A stretch of 64,000 bases of DNA from Paenibacillus sp. MAHUQ-63 (GCF_028765165.1 NZ_JARADB010000001.1:1860001-1924000); one strand, 5' to 3'; shown: positions 7,687-17,027, numbered from the stretch's first letter. The notes: generated by a model not told the origin, from the sequence alone. Numbers and translations: made by a program.

Positions 7687-9996
7687 TCATTTTACCTTAT
7701 TTCCTGCGGTTTGCCATATATCGTAATCCGCTACGATGAGCACATCCATATGGCTCGTTAAAGGGAGCAGCCTTCGAACCGTTGTATCCTTCCAAACGAT
7801 AATCTGCGTCGCCGCCGCCTTGCCGGCCAATTCTGCGAATACGCGCGGCACTTGCTTGCGGCTTCCCGCTTCCGTATAAGAGAAATGGCCGCCCAGCGTG
7901 ACGGTTAGTCTCCTCAGCTTCTCCATCTTATCGGTGTCCAGTCGAAGCCCGTCTGCCGGACCCGGATCAATGAAACAGACGTGCCAAGCCGCTTTCAGCC
8001 GGTGCGCAATCCGAAAGCCCCGGCGGATCAAGCGGTCAGCCTGGGCGAGCTCCGTCACGCCTACGCAGATCACTTCCTTGCGGCGCCACGGTCCGCGGAG
8101 CGAGCTTTTACGTTCCATCGACTCCAAGCGTTCGTCGACATCATCGGCAATTTCCCGCAGGGCGAGCTCGCGCAGGGCGATCAAGTTGCCTATTTTGAAG
8201 AAATGGCCCAGCGCCTGCTCCACTTTCGCCATCGCATAGATCTTACCCTCCCGCATGCGCTGCCGCAGCGCCTCGGGAGCAACATCGATGAGCTGCACCT
8301 CATCGGCGGCCCGCAGCAGACTGTCCGGCACCGTCTCCCGCACGCGGATCCCCGTGATCTGCTCTACGGCGTCGTTCAAGCTCTCCAGGTGCTGCACATT
8401 CAGCGTCGCAATTACCGAGATGCCCGCCTCCAAAATATCCAACACATCCTCATACCGCTTCTTATGCTTGCTCCCGGGAACATTCGTATGTGCCAATTCA
8501 TCGACCAAGACGACCTCGGGTCTTAACCGAATGATCGCCTCCGTGTCCATTTCCTCCAGCCTCACGCCTTGATAATACAGCTTCGCCCGGGGAATTGTCT
8601 CCAGCTCGCCAATCTGCTGGATCGTTTCATGGCGTCCATGCGTTTCCAGCAGCCCGATCTTCACGTCGATCCCTTTCTTCAGCAGATCGTCGCCTTCCCG
8701 CAGCATCGTATATGTTTTGCCGACGCCGGGGGCGGCACCGATATACACCTTGAAGCGTCCGCGGCTGATCTTCTCAATCTTCGCCTCCACTTCCTGCCTG
8801 CTGAGACGCTTATACTTATGGGGCTCCTTCACCGCCTGGATATGGGCCGGCAGAATCCGCTCCCCTTCCATAGATGCCCGATCCGCCACCAGAAATAAGT
8901 CGATCGTCTTCGTTCTCCGCAGCAAGCCGTTAATGACGGAACCCTGCCACAATGTTTGCCATCGGGTTTGCTTCGAGTGGCCGAGCACGATGCGCGTCAC
9001 TTTATGCAGGGTGGCATAGTCCACCAAAATTCGCGGGATGCACCGGCGAAAGAGCAAGGGCAGCTCCTCGAAGGTGCCGCCGACTTTCTCCACCAGCTTC
9101 ATGATGGATTTGCGAAAAGCGGCCGCTTCTTTCGTTAACAGCTTATTCTTGTAGCGTAACGTAACGACAAGAAGCTCGCCGTTCAAGCGTTTGGCAATTT
9201 GCTGTCCCCGGCGAACATAGATCGAGCCGTTCCAGTGATATTGCGTCGTGACCATGATCCGCTCCGTCACTCCGGAGGGACCGGAGAAGCCCATCTGATC
9301 GCGGTGTTCTTCGAGCGAGTCGTTCACATCTTCGGCTACCAGGCGCAGCGCCAGCTCTCGCAGCACGCCCAGATTGCCGCGTTTGAAGACTCCCTCGTCC
9401 TGACGGCCCTTGAGATGCCCCTCCGCCAACCGGCTCAGGATCGTCTCCGGGGTCGCGTCGATCAGGCGCACCTCATCGGCCAGCTCCAGAGTGTCCGAAG
9501 GCACGCAATGGGGGACTTCAATCCCCGTTAATTTATGCGCGACATCCTTCGCCTCCTCCAATTCGTAGACATTCACTGTCGTAATGACGCTTATGCCTTG
9601 GGAGAGGAGGAACTTAATGTCTTCCAGCCTTGTCGGAAAGCGCGCGTCCGGGCGGTTCCGATGCGCCAGGCCGTCCGTGAGGACAACCTCCGGATTTCGA
9701 ATCACCAAGGCTTCGACATTCAAATCCTTCTGCTCCACGTCCCCCCGGAACCAATGAATACTTGGAACCCGCTCCAAGTCACCCAACTGTTCCATCGTTT
9801 CCGGCCGCTGCAGCGTTGAGACTGCACAGATCACGACGTCGATGCCCTGTTTCTTGAGGTTCTGTCCATCCCGAAGCATGTGGTACGTTTTCCCCGATCC
9901 GCTGACAGCCCCCATATATATTTTCAAGGAACCGCGGTGCAATTTGGAGATGGATAATAAAATCTCCTCCGGCGTTTTCCGTTTGAAGTTATCCAC
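7687..9996 (-). CDS. Two KdpD sensor modules fused in tandem, no kinase
   Basis: 769 residues with no membrane helix and no kinase. Module 1: KdpD domain (about 22-232) with Walker A GAVSGSGKT (29-37), then a Usp-like domain (about 244-373). Module 2: KdpD domain (about 412-625) with GAAPGVGKT (420-428) and VDELAHTNVPG (498-508), then a Usp-like domain (about 640-758). Module 1 has lost the DELAHTN motif (TDGLAHRNRP at 107-116) but keeps the KdpD Usp loop VLGHSKQTRW...GS (337-353). Module 2 keeps the KdpD motifs but its Usp loop is shortened (VWKDTTVRR). Start is GTG after GAGGAGAA. It presumably partners the downstream kinase as its detached sensor. Confidence 0.9.
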   Translation of the reverse strand: MDNFKRKTPEEILLSISKLHRGSLKIYMGAVSGSGKTYHMLRDGQNLKKQGIDVVICAVSTLQRPETMEQLGDLERVPSIHWFRGDVEQKDLNVEALVIRNPEVVLTDGLAHRNRPDARFPTRLEDIKFLLSQGISVITTVNVYELEEAKDVAHKLTGIEVPHCVPSDTLELADEVRLIDATPETILSRLAEGHLKGRQDEGVFKRGNLGVLRELALRLVAEDVNDSLEEHRDQMGFSGPSGVTERIMVTTQYHWNGSIYVRRGQQIAKRLNGELLVVTLRYKNKLLTKEAAAFRKSIMKLVEKVGGTFEELPLLFRRCIPRILVDYATLHKVTRIVLGHSKQTRWQTLWQGSVINGLLRRTKTIDLFLVADRASMEGERILPAHIQAVKEPHKYKRLSRQEVEAKIEKISRGRFKVYIGAAPGVGKTYTMLREGDDLLKKGIDVKIGLLETHGRHETIQQIGELETIPRAKLYYQGVRLEEMDTEAIIRLRPEVVLVDELAHTNVPGSKHKKRYEDVLDILEAGISVIATLNVQHLESLNDAVEQITGIRVRETVPDSLLRAADEVQLIDVAPEALRQRMREGKIYAMAKVEQALGHFFKIGNLIALRELALREIADDVDERLESMERKSSLRGPWRRKEVICVGVTELAQADRLIRRGFRIAHRLKAAWHVCFIDPGPADGLRLDTDKMEKLRRLTVTLGGHFSYTEAGSRKQVPRVFAELAGKAAATQIIVWKDTTVRRLLPLTSHMDVLIVADYDIWQTAGNKVK

Positions 9997-10066
9997 AGGT
10001 ATTCTTCTCCTCTGCCCTTGAATGCGCAGAAACCACTCACCATGGAAGGAGAGCGGCGCCTGCCTC

Positions 10067-10630
10067 TTACATTTTCACCTGCTTCAGCAATTCCATATTC
10101 AATTCGGTCACGTTGACCCTCGGCTCCCCGAATACGCCGAGCTGGCGCCCTTTCGTCAGCCGGTCGACCAACTCGTTCAGCTGACGCTCACCGATCCCCG
10201 TCTCCTTGCTGATGCGAGGCACCTGTGCTTTCGCTCCTTCCGGCGACAGATCCGGGTCGAAGCCGGAGCCCGATACCGTCACAAGCTCTGCCGGAATATC
10301 GGTAAGCGCGGGATTCTCCTTCTTCCAGGCTTCAACCTTCTCCGCCATAGCCGCAGCATAGTCGCTTGAAGCCACGGCCATATTGGAGCCGGACGAAGCC
10401 GCCGGGTTATAACCGGCTGCCGATGCCCTCGGATGGAACAGCTTCGGCGATGCAAACCCTTGCGCGAGCAGCTCCGATCCGGCGACGGTGCCGCCAGCTT
10501 CCACCAAGCTGCCGTTCGCTTGTTTGGGAAACAACAGCTGCGCAACGCCTGTCGTCACGAGCGGATAAATCAGCCCGCAGACGACCATTAGCAGTACCGA
10601 TATACGAATAGCAATCCCAACCGATTTCAT
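10067..10630 (-). CDS. kdpC: Potassium-transporting ATPase subunit C
   Basis: 187 residues, the usual size. One N-terminal membrane helix (about 7-30, ISVLLMVVCGLIYPLVTTGVA) is followed by an extracytoplasmic domain with LFHPRASAAGYNPAASSGSN (about 66-84) and VSGSGFDPDLSPEGA (near 118), both characteristic of KdpC. It stabilises the KdpFABC complex and couples KdpA with KdpB. Starts 22 nt after kdpB. The 70-nt gap to the sensor gene is the widest inside the operon, and I saw no terminator in it. Confidence 0.95.
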   Translation of the reverse strand: MKSVGIAIRISVLLMVVCGLIYPLVTTGVAQLLFPKQANGSLVEAGGTVAGSELLAQGFASPKLFHPRASAAGYNPAASSGSNMAVASSDYAAAMAEKVEAWKKENPALTDIPAELVTVSGSGFDPDLSPEGAKAQVPRISKETGIGERQLNELVDRLTKGRQLGVFGEPRVNVTELNMELLKQVKM

Positions 10631-10652
10631 ATCATGATCTCCTCGTTCCTCT

Positions 10653-12701
10653 TTATACGATATTTAGACCGTACAGCACCCAATCGATGATCTTGATGCC
10701 GATGAACGGTACAATGACACCGCCGAGTCCGTAAAGCAAGACGTTCCGCGATAACAGCTTGTTGGCCGACATCGCTCTGTATTTCACGCCTCTCATTGCG
10801 ATTGGAATGAGCAGCGGAATGATGATGGCATTGAAGATCAGCGCCGACAAAATGGCCGATTCCGGAGATGCCAATTGCATAATATTGAGCGCTTGCAGCT
10901 GCGGCATGGCCAGAATGAACATCGCCGGGATGATGGCGAAGTATTTGGCGATATCATTGGCAATCGAGAACGTCGTCAATGCACCGCGCGTGATCAGCAG
11001 CTGTTTGCCGATAGAGATTACCGACAACAGCTTGGTCGGATCGGAATCCAGATCGATCATGTTCGCCGCTTCTTTGGCCGCCATCGTCCCTGAATTCATG
11101 GCCAGTCCTACATCCGCTTGCGCCAACGCCGGCGCGTCGTTCGTACCGTCTCCGGTCATCGCGACTAGCTTGCCTTCCTGCTGCTCCTTCTTGATCGCCG
11201 CAATTTTGTCCTCCGGTTTCGCCTCGGCAATGAACTCGTCTACACCGGCTTCGAGCGCAATCGTCGCTGCCGTCAGCGGATTATCGCCCGTACACATGAC
11301 TGTCTTGATACCCATGGCACGCAGTTCGGCGAATCGCTCCTTAAGTCCTGGTTTGACTGTGTCCTTGAGATAAATGACGCCATAAATGCGTCCTCCTACA
11401 GCGACTGCCAACGGCGTACCTCCGGCTTTGGCAATCCGGTTGGAGCTGCTTTCCAAATCGGCAGGGACTTTACCGCCAAGTGCCGTCACATATTTCTGGA
11501 TGGCGTCCACGGCACCTTTGCGAATGGCTGTACCGTCCGCCAAATTAAGACCGGACATCCGCGTATCGGCCGTGAACTCCACCACTTGTGCGGCTTCGTA
11601 GTCGCCGGCCTGCCAGGTCGTGCCCAGCTTGTTCGCCAACTCCACGATCGAGCGGCCCTCGGGCGTTTCATCCTTGACAGAAGCTTGCAGCGCTGCGAAA
11701 ATCAACTCTTTGACGGGCACGCCCTGCACCGGCACGAATTCTGCGGCCATTCGATTCCCGAAGGTGATCGTACCCGTTTTATCGAGAATCATCGTATCGA
11801 TGTCGCCTGCCGCTTCAACGGCCTTCCCCGACATCGCCAGCACGTTGAACTGCGTGACCCGGTCCATCCCCGCGATCCCGATCGCCGACAAGAGTCCCCC
11901 GATCGTCGTCGGTATGAGACAGACAAGCAGAGCGATTAAGGTGGAAATCTCCAATTTCACACCCAAATACTGCGCGATCGGCACCATCGTCACAATAACG
12001 ATCAGGAAAATCAACGTCAACACCGCAAGGAGCGTGGTCAGTGCTATCTCATTCGGCGTCTTCTGCCGTTTGGCGCCTTCGACAAGCGCGATCATCCGAT
12101 CCAGAAACGACTCGCCGGGGTCCGTCGTTACCTTAATCACAATGTAATCGGAAGCTATCCGCGTCCCGCCCGTTACGGAGGAGAAATCGCCTCCCGCTTC
12201 CTTAATGACCGGCGCGGATTCGCCCGTAATGGCGGACTCGTCAATCGAGGCCAAGCCCTCGACGATTTCCCCGTCGGAAGGGATGATCTCGCCAACCTCG
12301 ATACGTACAATGTCTCCCTTGCGCAGAGAAGTCGAGGACACTTCCTGGAACGTGCCGTCCTTCCCAACCAGCCTAGCTTTCGTATCCGACTTCGTTTTCC
12401 GCAGCGTATCCGCCTGCGCTTTGCCCCGGCCTTCGGCCAGCGCTTCCGCGAAATTCGCGAACAGCAACGTGAAGAGCAGAATCAGGAACACGGCGGCATT
12501 ATAACCGCGTCCTACCTCTGTTGCGCCTAGCAGATCCGGAGCCAGAGTCAGCAGCAGCGCAATGACCGTGCCGATCTCTACGACGAACATGACCGGATTT
12601 TTCATCATCACCCATGGATGTAATTTCTTGAATGCGTCCAAGACCGCTTGACTCAGCATCTCTTTGGACATCGTTTTGTTGCGTTCCGCAGCCATAGCCA
12701 T
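10653..12701 (-). CDS. kdpB: Potassium-transporting P-type ATPase subunit B
   Basis: 682-residue catalytic subunit of the Kdp potassium pump. Visible P-type ATPase hallmarks: ITGESAPV (actuator, near 157), [11 protein letters not shown] (phosphorylated aspartate, near 310), the nucleotide domain with [10 protein letters not shown], and [18 protein letters not shown] (hinge, near 518). The KdpB membrane signature [13 protein letters not shown] is intact. No frameshift or missing motif. SD GGGAGG stands 5 to 8 nt ahead of the ATG. It follows kdpA by 30 nt. Confidence 0.97.
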   Translation of the reverse strand: MAMAAERNKTMSKEMLSQAVLDAFKKLHPWVMMKNPVMFVVEIGTVIALLLTLAPDLLGATEVGRGYNAAVFLILLFTLLFANFAEALAEGRGKAQADTLRKTKSDTKARLVGKDGTFQEVSSTSLRKGDIVRIEVGEIIPSDGEIVEGLASIDESAITGESAPVIKEAGGDFSSVTGGTRIASDYIVIKVTTDPGESFLDRMIALVEGAKRQKTPNEIALTTLLAVLTLIFLIVIVTMVPIAQYLGVKLEISTLIALLVCLIPTTIGGLLSAIGIAGMDRVTQFNVLAMSGKAVEAAGDIDTMILDKTGTITFGNRMAAEFVPVQGVPVKELIFAALQASVKDETPEGRSIVELANKLGTTWQAGDYEAAQVVEFTADTRMSGLNLADGTAIRKGAVDAIQKYVTALGGKVPADLESSSNRIAKAGGTPLAVAVGGRIYGVIYLKDTVKPGLKERFAELRAMGIKTVMCTGDNPLTAATIALEAGVDEFIAEAKPEDKIAAIKKEQQEGKLVAMTGDGTNDAPALAQADVGLAMNSGTMAAKEAANMIDLDSDPTKLLSVISIGKQLLITRGALTTFSIANDIAKYFAIIPAMFILAMPQLQALNIMQLASPESAILSALIFNAIIIPLLIPIAMRGVKYRAMSANKLLSRNVLLYGLGGVIVPFIGIKIIDWVLYGLNIV

Positions 12702-12731
12702 AGTAATCCTCCCTCTCTATCCCGTCTATCC

Positions 12732-14408
12732 TTAGCGCGCCGCCAGATGTTCAGCGATCGGCCCAAGTGCCAGCGCCGGGAAGAACGTTAGAGCACCGAT
12801 AACTAAAATAATCATGATCATAATCCCCATAAATAAAGGCGTGTTCGTACGAAGGGTTCCTGTCGTAACCGGAACAATCCGTTTCGTTGCCAGAGATCCT
12901 GCGATAGCTAACATGACGATGATGGACATATAGCGCCCGAACAGCATGACCATCCCGATCCCCAAGTTGTAAAAATTCGTATTCGCTGTCAGACCGCCAA
13001 AGGCAGAGCCGTTATTCGCCGCGCCGGACGTAAAAGCGTAGAGCACTTCGCCCAATCCGTGCAGCCCCTGGTTAGCGATCGAATGCACCGATTCCGGCCG
13101 GGACAGCGCCCATGCAGTCGGAGCCAATATAATGAGCGGATGGATCAGAATCGCGATGGCCGCCAGCTTGATTTCTTTGCCCTCGATCTTCTTGCCCAGA
13201 AACTCCGGTGTCCGGCCAACCATCAATCCGCAGATGAAGACGGATAATATCACATACAGCAGGCCGTTCAATAGCCCGACGCCCTTGCCGCCAAACACGT
13301 TATTCAGCATCATTTCGGCAAAAGGCGCAATACTGCCGAGCGGAGTGAGCGATTCGTGCATCGCATTGACGCTCCCCGTCGTAGCTGCCGTCGTTACAGC
13401 GGCGAACAGCGCCGTCTGGGACAGGCCGAAACGAACTTCCTTGCCTTCCATATTCCCGTGTACGCCCATAGCGTCAATGGCGGCAATGCCTTTGTACTCC
13501 GCATAAAACACCGTTGTCAGCATCACCAGGAAAATGATGCCCATCGCTGCAAACAGCGTCCAGCCCTGTTTCTTATTCTTAATCATGAGACCGAAGGCAT
13601 ACACCAGCGATGTAGGCAGCAGCAGCATGCAGACAATGTGGATCAGGTTCGTTACCGGGGTCGGATTCTCATAAGGATGCGCAGCATTCGTTCCGAACCA
13701 ACCACCACCGTTCGTCCCGATGTGCTTGATCGATTCCAGCGAGGCAACGAGACCGCGCGTAATCGTCTGCTGGGCGCCTTCCAGCGTCGTAGCCTGCACC
13801 GCTCCTTGCAGCGTCTGCGGAATACCTTGGAACACAAGCACTAAGGCAACGATGAAGCTGAGCGGCAAAAAGACGCGAGTGATCGCCCTCGTCATATCTA
13901 CATAGAAATTGCCTAGATCGTCCTGACGGCCTACGAGACCGCGAATGAAGGCTATTGCTACGGCAAAGCCGGTTGCCGCCGACGTAAACATCGGGAACGT
14001 GATCGCCACCATTTGTGAGAAATAGCTAAGTGTGTTTTCACCGCTGTAGGCCTGCCAGTTCGTATTCGTAATAAAAGAAACAGCCGTATTAAAAGCAAGA
14101 GCCGGCGGCATATTATCAATGCCGTCCGGGTTCAGCGGCAGGTACTTTTGAAGCCGGAATACCGCATAGACGGCAACGAGCATCACAAAATTGACTAACA
14201 GTACGGCTCCTACATACTTCTTCCAGCCCATCGCCTCATCTTCCCGAACGCCGGCCAGCCGGTAACCGATTCGTTCAATCGGGCCAAACAGACGGTCAAG
14301 AGCGGTCTTCTCCCGTCCAAATACTTTTACCAAGTAACTGCCCATCGGCTTCACCAAGATCATGACGATCCCGAGTGTTATGACAACTTGCAACAATCCC
14401 ATACCCAT
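12732..14408 (-). CDS. kdpA: Potassium-transporting ATPase subunit A
   Basis: 558-residue channel-like subunit that selects and binds potassium. It is highly hydrophobic with about ten membrane segments, and carries KdpA landmarks such as NTAVSFITNTNWQAYSGE (about 108-125), GTNGGGWFGTNAAHPYENPTP (about 229-249) and SGAANNGSAFGGLTANTNFYN (about 462), the pore loops of the family. SD GGGGGAG lies 8 nt before ATG; a second ATG two codons in is an alternative. Forms KdpFABC with the genes around it. Confidence 0.97.
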   Translation of the reverse strand: MGMGLLQVVITLGIVMILVKPMGSYLVKVFGREKTALDRLFGPIERIGYRLAGVREDEAMGWKKYVGAVLLVNFVMLVAVYAVFRLQKYLPLNPDGIDNMPPALAFNTAVSFITNTNWQAYSGENTLSYFSQMVAITFPMFTSAATGFAVAIAFIRGLVGRQDDLGNFYVDMTRAITRVFLPLSFIVALVLVFQGIPQTLQGAVQATTLEGAQQTITRGLVASLESIKHIGTNGGGWFGTNAAHPYENPTPVTNLIHIVCMLLLPTSLVYAFGLMIKNKKQGWTLFAAMGIIFLVMLTTVFYAEYKGIAAIDAMGVHGNMEGKEVRFGLSQTALFAAVTTAATTGSVNAMHESLTPLGSIAPFAEMMLNNVFGGKGVGLLNGLLYVILSVFICGLMVGRTPEFLGKKIEGKEIKLAAIAILIHPLIILAPTAWALSRPESVHSIANQGLHGLGEVLYAFTSGAANNGSAFGGLTANTNFYNLGIGMVMLFGRYMSIIVMLAIAGSLATKRIVPVTTGTLRTNTPLFMGIMIMIILVIGALTFFPALALGPIAEHLAAR

Positions 14409-14437
14409 AGTAGGTTCTCCCCCTGCTTATCCAAGCT

Positions 14438-14515
14438 CTAAAACTTCTCCGGCTTCACCAAGACAAAGCCCAGATAGATCATGACGGCGACGGCAACTAC
14501 ACCCATAACGATCAC
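14438..14515 (-). CDS. kdpF: Potassium-transporting ATPase subunit F (25 residues)
   Basis: A single-helix peptide that reads MIVMGVVAVAVMIYLGF then ends LVKPEKF. The closing PE-x-F is typical of KdpF, the smallest Kdp subunit, which lines KdpA and stabilises the complex. The GTG start is preferred over the ATG three codons on because AAAGGAGG (14524-14531) stands exactly 8 nt before it. It lies 29 nt upstream of kdpA and is too short for most gene finders. Confidence 0.85.
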   Translation of the reverse strand: MIVMGVVAVAVMIYLGFVLVKPEKF

Positions 14516-14538
14516 CTATAACGCCTCCTTTGCGGTGC

Positions 14539-14625
14539 TTACGCTTTGTCACAGTATTTGAAAAATCCCCAAAATCCCAGAAACGTTAATGCCATTAATA
14601 AAATCATCGTGACATCGTTGTACAT
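14539..14625 (-). CDS. 28-residue single-helix membrane peptide before kdpF
   Basis: ATG preceded by AAGGAGGT 11 nt upstream. The peptide begins MYNDVT, has a hydrophobic core MILLMALTFLGFWGFF (residues 7-22) and ends KYCDKA: one membrane helix with a charged C-terminus. It ends 23 nt before the kdpF start, in the same transcript and behind the same promoter. I do not recognise a named family. The pattern (acidic N-end, one helix, CD near the C-end) recalls small unnamed frames that precede kdpF or kdpA in other genomes, but that is memory and not a search result. It could be an extra Kdp subunit or regulator. Confidence 0.6.
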   Translation of the reverse strand: MYNDVTMILLMALTFLGFWGFFKYCDKA

Positions 14626-14767
14626 CGCAACGTCGCACCTCCTTCAGCATCAGCCGAAATCTCTGTTCTTACTTGCACCCAGGGAGGACAGGAGAAACTT
14701 CACTTATGAATTTCTTCCCAGCTTTGGTCGGTGCCGCATAAACGTTCATCGCTTCCTTTCCTGACTC

Positions 14768-14837
14768 ATTGTAAGTCCGATTCCTATAAAAAGGGGGTAA
14801 AGAATCCCCGCCGCCGTATAAAAAAAGTATAAAAATG
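14768..14837 (-). promoter_or_regulatory. kdp promoter with KdpE box
   Basis: On the minus strand, a T-rich direct repeat of TTTATAC runs through 14837-14816 (CATTTTTATAC then TTTTTTTATAC), followed by a GGCGGCGGGG stretch. This is very close to the KdpE site of the Escherichia coli kdp promoter as I recall it. A TACAAT -10 box (rc of 14768-14773) lies downstream with no good -35, as expected for an activator-dependent promoter; the box would then be at about -55 to -76. TATAGG at 14788-14783 is an alternative -10. The leader to the first small gene is about 135 nt. Confidence 0.7.
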
Positions 14838-14854
14838 TTCTGGACATGCAAAAA

Positions 14855-14903
14855 AGCGCCTCCCCCACTCTGCTTCGAGTGGATGAAGACACTTTGCTGC
14901 GCT
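14855..14903 (-). terminator. Terminator between kimA and the kdp promoter
   Basis: On the minus strand AGCGC ... CCACTC-GAAGCA-GAGTGG ... GCGCTTTTTT forms an interrupted hairpin ending in a T run. It would stop kimA transcripts before the kdp promoter, about 20 bp downstream. Confidence 0.6.
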
Positions 14904-14949
14904 CTTTTACCAGCTAACTATTAAGATGAGGCCCCGCGTCCCCGCCTGG

Positions 14950-15134
14950 CTAACGGACACAGCGGACCCTATTCCGGCCGTTTCCGCCGCTTTGAAAATC
15001 TAACGGACACCAGAGCCGCTATTTGCTCATTTCCGGCGAATTTCGCCAGAAATTCAGCAAATAAGAGCTGTGGTGTCCGTTAGATCGCATTTCGCGCCGT
15101 TTTTCGCGGCATTAACGGCCGTGGTGTCCGTTAG
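14950..15134. repeat. 185-bp element with nested TAACGGACAC inverted repeats
   Basis: TAACGGACAC occurs at 14951 and 15001, and its complement GTGTCCGTTA at 15073 and 15124, giving an outer and an inner inverted pair around a centre near 15042. The inner arms extend to about 27 bp (TAACGGACACCAnAGC...TATTTGCT) with few mismatches. Spacings are 50, 72 and 51 bp. It lies between the kimA stop and the kdp promoter and holds no gene. The unit differs in sequence from the TAACnGGA element but has a similar four-arm layout. Confidence 0.75.
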
Positions 15135-15197
15135 ACGCCGTACGTGCGCCCATCTGCTCGCCGCCTGCGCCTCTTGCGCGCGCAGCCCGAGCGCGGG

Positions 15198-17027
15198 CTA
15201 TTTTTTCAAATGATACGGCACCGTCGTCACAATCAGATCCTTCCGATACAGCAGAAACGCCCGAATCAGCAGGCTGGATTGGTTGTGAAGAATGTTATGC
15301 CAATTCTTCTTCGGGATGAACTGCGGGATCAGCACCGTCACCCGATAGTTCGACTCCATCGCTTTATGCTCAACGGTGTCAATAAACTTCGTCAACGGCT
15401 GGATGATGCTGCGGTAGTGCGAATGCAGCGTCACCAAGCGGATCTCCGGCTGCCACTTCAACCATTTCTCCTCGAACTGCTTCTCCGTCTCCCGGTCGAA
15501 AGCCACATACACTGCAATAATCTGCTGCGGCGGCAGCAAGGATTTGGCATAGTTGAGCGAATTCTCGACCACATGCGTGATTCCCGCGACAGGCACAACC
15601 ATAATGTTGCCGTCGATCGGCAGCGCAGGCTCGCAGGTCGTGATCCGCAGCTGCTCCCCAACCGCTTCATAGTGCTTCTTGATTCTGTGGAAGATGTACA
15701 CAATGAGCGGCAGGAAGATGAAGACCGGCCAGACCTGCCCGAGCTTCGTAATGAAGAAGATAAGCATAACCGTGAAGCTGATTAGTGCGCCGACCAGATT
15801 GATCGTCAATTTCACGATCCATTTCTCCGGCTTCTCGCGCACCCATTTCACCAGCATCCCTGTTTGGGCCAGTGTGAAAGGGATGAACACGCCCACCGCA
15901 TACAGCGGGATCAGATGCTCCGTCCGGCCTTTGAACGCAATAATCAGAATGATCGAGGTGATCGCCAGAAAAATAATGCCGTTCGAATAACCCAACCGAT
16001 CGCCGCGAATGGTGAACATTCTGGCGATATATTTATCCTTGGCCAAGTTAACGGCGAGCAGCGGAAAGGCCGAATACCCCGTATTCGCGGCAAGGACCAG
16101 AATCATGGCCGTCGTGCCCTGAATGAAGTAATACATGAAATTCCGGCCGAACGTCTTGGAGGCAATCTGGGAGACAACGGTTTCCTCCGCTTTCGGCGCA
16201 ATGCCGTAGGCAAACGCCAAATATACGATGCCGGCGAACAAGATGGCAAGCAGCAGCCCCATGGCCGCCAAGGTTTTGGAGGCGTTGCGCGGACCGGGGT
16301 CCTTGAAATTCGGGATCGCGTTCGAGATCGCCTCCACACCGGTTAGAGCGGAGCTGCCGGAAGCGAAAGCCTTCAGCAGCAGGAACAGCGTAATCCCGGC
16401 CACAGGCGTCCCCATAGTTACAGGCACCTCCGGCGAGATCGAGCCGGTCGACAATTTATATAGACCGACACCGATCAAAATAAACAGCGCCAAAATAAAT
16501 AAATAGACCGGATACGCCAGAATCGATGCGGATTCCGTAATACCTCTGAGGTTTAGGATGGTGATGCCGATCACGAGCAGGGTTGCAATGTCCACATTGT
16601 ACGGGTGCAAACTTGGAAAGGCCGACGTAATCGCGTCGGTGCCCGCCGAGATGCTGACCGCAACCGTGAGGATATAGTCCACGAGCAGAGAGCCCCCTGC
16701 CAACAACCCGGCATTGACGCCCAGGTTTTGCTTAGATACGACATAGGCGCCGCCGCCATGAGGATAGGAGTAAATGATTTGCCGATAAGACAAAATTAAA
16801 GCTAATAACAGAATCAATACGCCTACACCGATCGGTACCGAGTACCAGAGCGCCGCAGCGCCGACCGTAATCAGGACAATCAAAATTTGTTCGGGTCCGT
16901 AGGCGACGGAAGAGAGCGCATCGGAAGACAGTATCGCTAGCGCTTTGGTTTTATTCAGCTTCTGCTCTCCCAGCTCGGCTGACTTCAATGGCTGACCGAT
17001 CAAAAAGCGTTTCAAGGCTGACAGCAT
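15198..17027 (-). CDS. kimA: High-affinity potassium importer KimA
   Basis: 609-residue member of the KUP/APC superfamily. The opening ALKRFLIGQPLKSAELGEQKL, then LSSDALSSVAYGPEQIL (about 34-50), YPHGGGAYVVSKQNLG (about 92-107), SGSSALTGVEAISNAIPNFK and the soluble C-terminal part ending PQFIPKKNWHNILHNQSS match Bacillus subtilis KimA (YdaO) nearly throughout. It is a proton-coupled potassium symporter, active as a dimer, with about 12 helices and a cytoplasmic C-domain. In B. subtilis the gene is controlled by a c-di-AMP riboswitch and the protein is inhibited by c-di-AMP. Here the 140-bp upstream gap is too short for, and does not contain, that riboswitch. Start ATG after AGGTGGTGGG. Confidence 0.95.
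   Translation of the reverse strand: MLSALKRFLIGQPLKSAELGEQKLNKTKALAILSSDALSSVAYGPEQILIVLITVGAAALWYSVPIGVGVLILLLALILSYRQIIYSYPHGGGAYVVSKQNLGVNAGLLAGGSLLVDYILTVAVSISAGTDAITSAFPSLHPYNVDIATLLVIGITILNLRGITESASILAYPVYLFILALFILIGVGLYKLSTGSISPEVPVTMGTPVAGITLFLLLKAFASGSSALTGVEAISNAIPNFKDPGPRNASKTLAAMGLLLAILFAGIVYLAFAYGIAPKAEETVVSQIASKTFGRNFMYYFIQGTTAMILVLAANTGYSAFPLLAVNLAKDKYIARMFTIRGDRLGYSNGIIFLAITSIILIIAFKGRTEHLIPLYAVGVFIPFTLAQTGMLVKWVREKPEKWIVKLTINLVGALISFTVMLIFFITKLGQVWPVFIFLPLIVYIFHRIKKHYEAVGEQLRITTCEPALPIDGNIMVVPVAGITHVVENSLNYAKSLLPPQQIIAVYVAFDRETEKQFEEKWLKWQPEIRLVTLHSHYRSIIQPLTKFIDTVEHKAMESNYRVTVLIPQFIPKKNWHNILHNQSSLLIRAFLLYRKDLIVTTVPYHLKK

Noticed and set aside
14669..14749. 26-codon frame in the kdp leader (MNVYAAPTKAG...)
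   Set aside because: The purine stretch before its ATG is too close for a normal ribosome site and the peptide has no familiar feature. A leader peptide cannot be excluded but is not supported.
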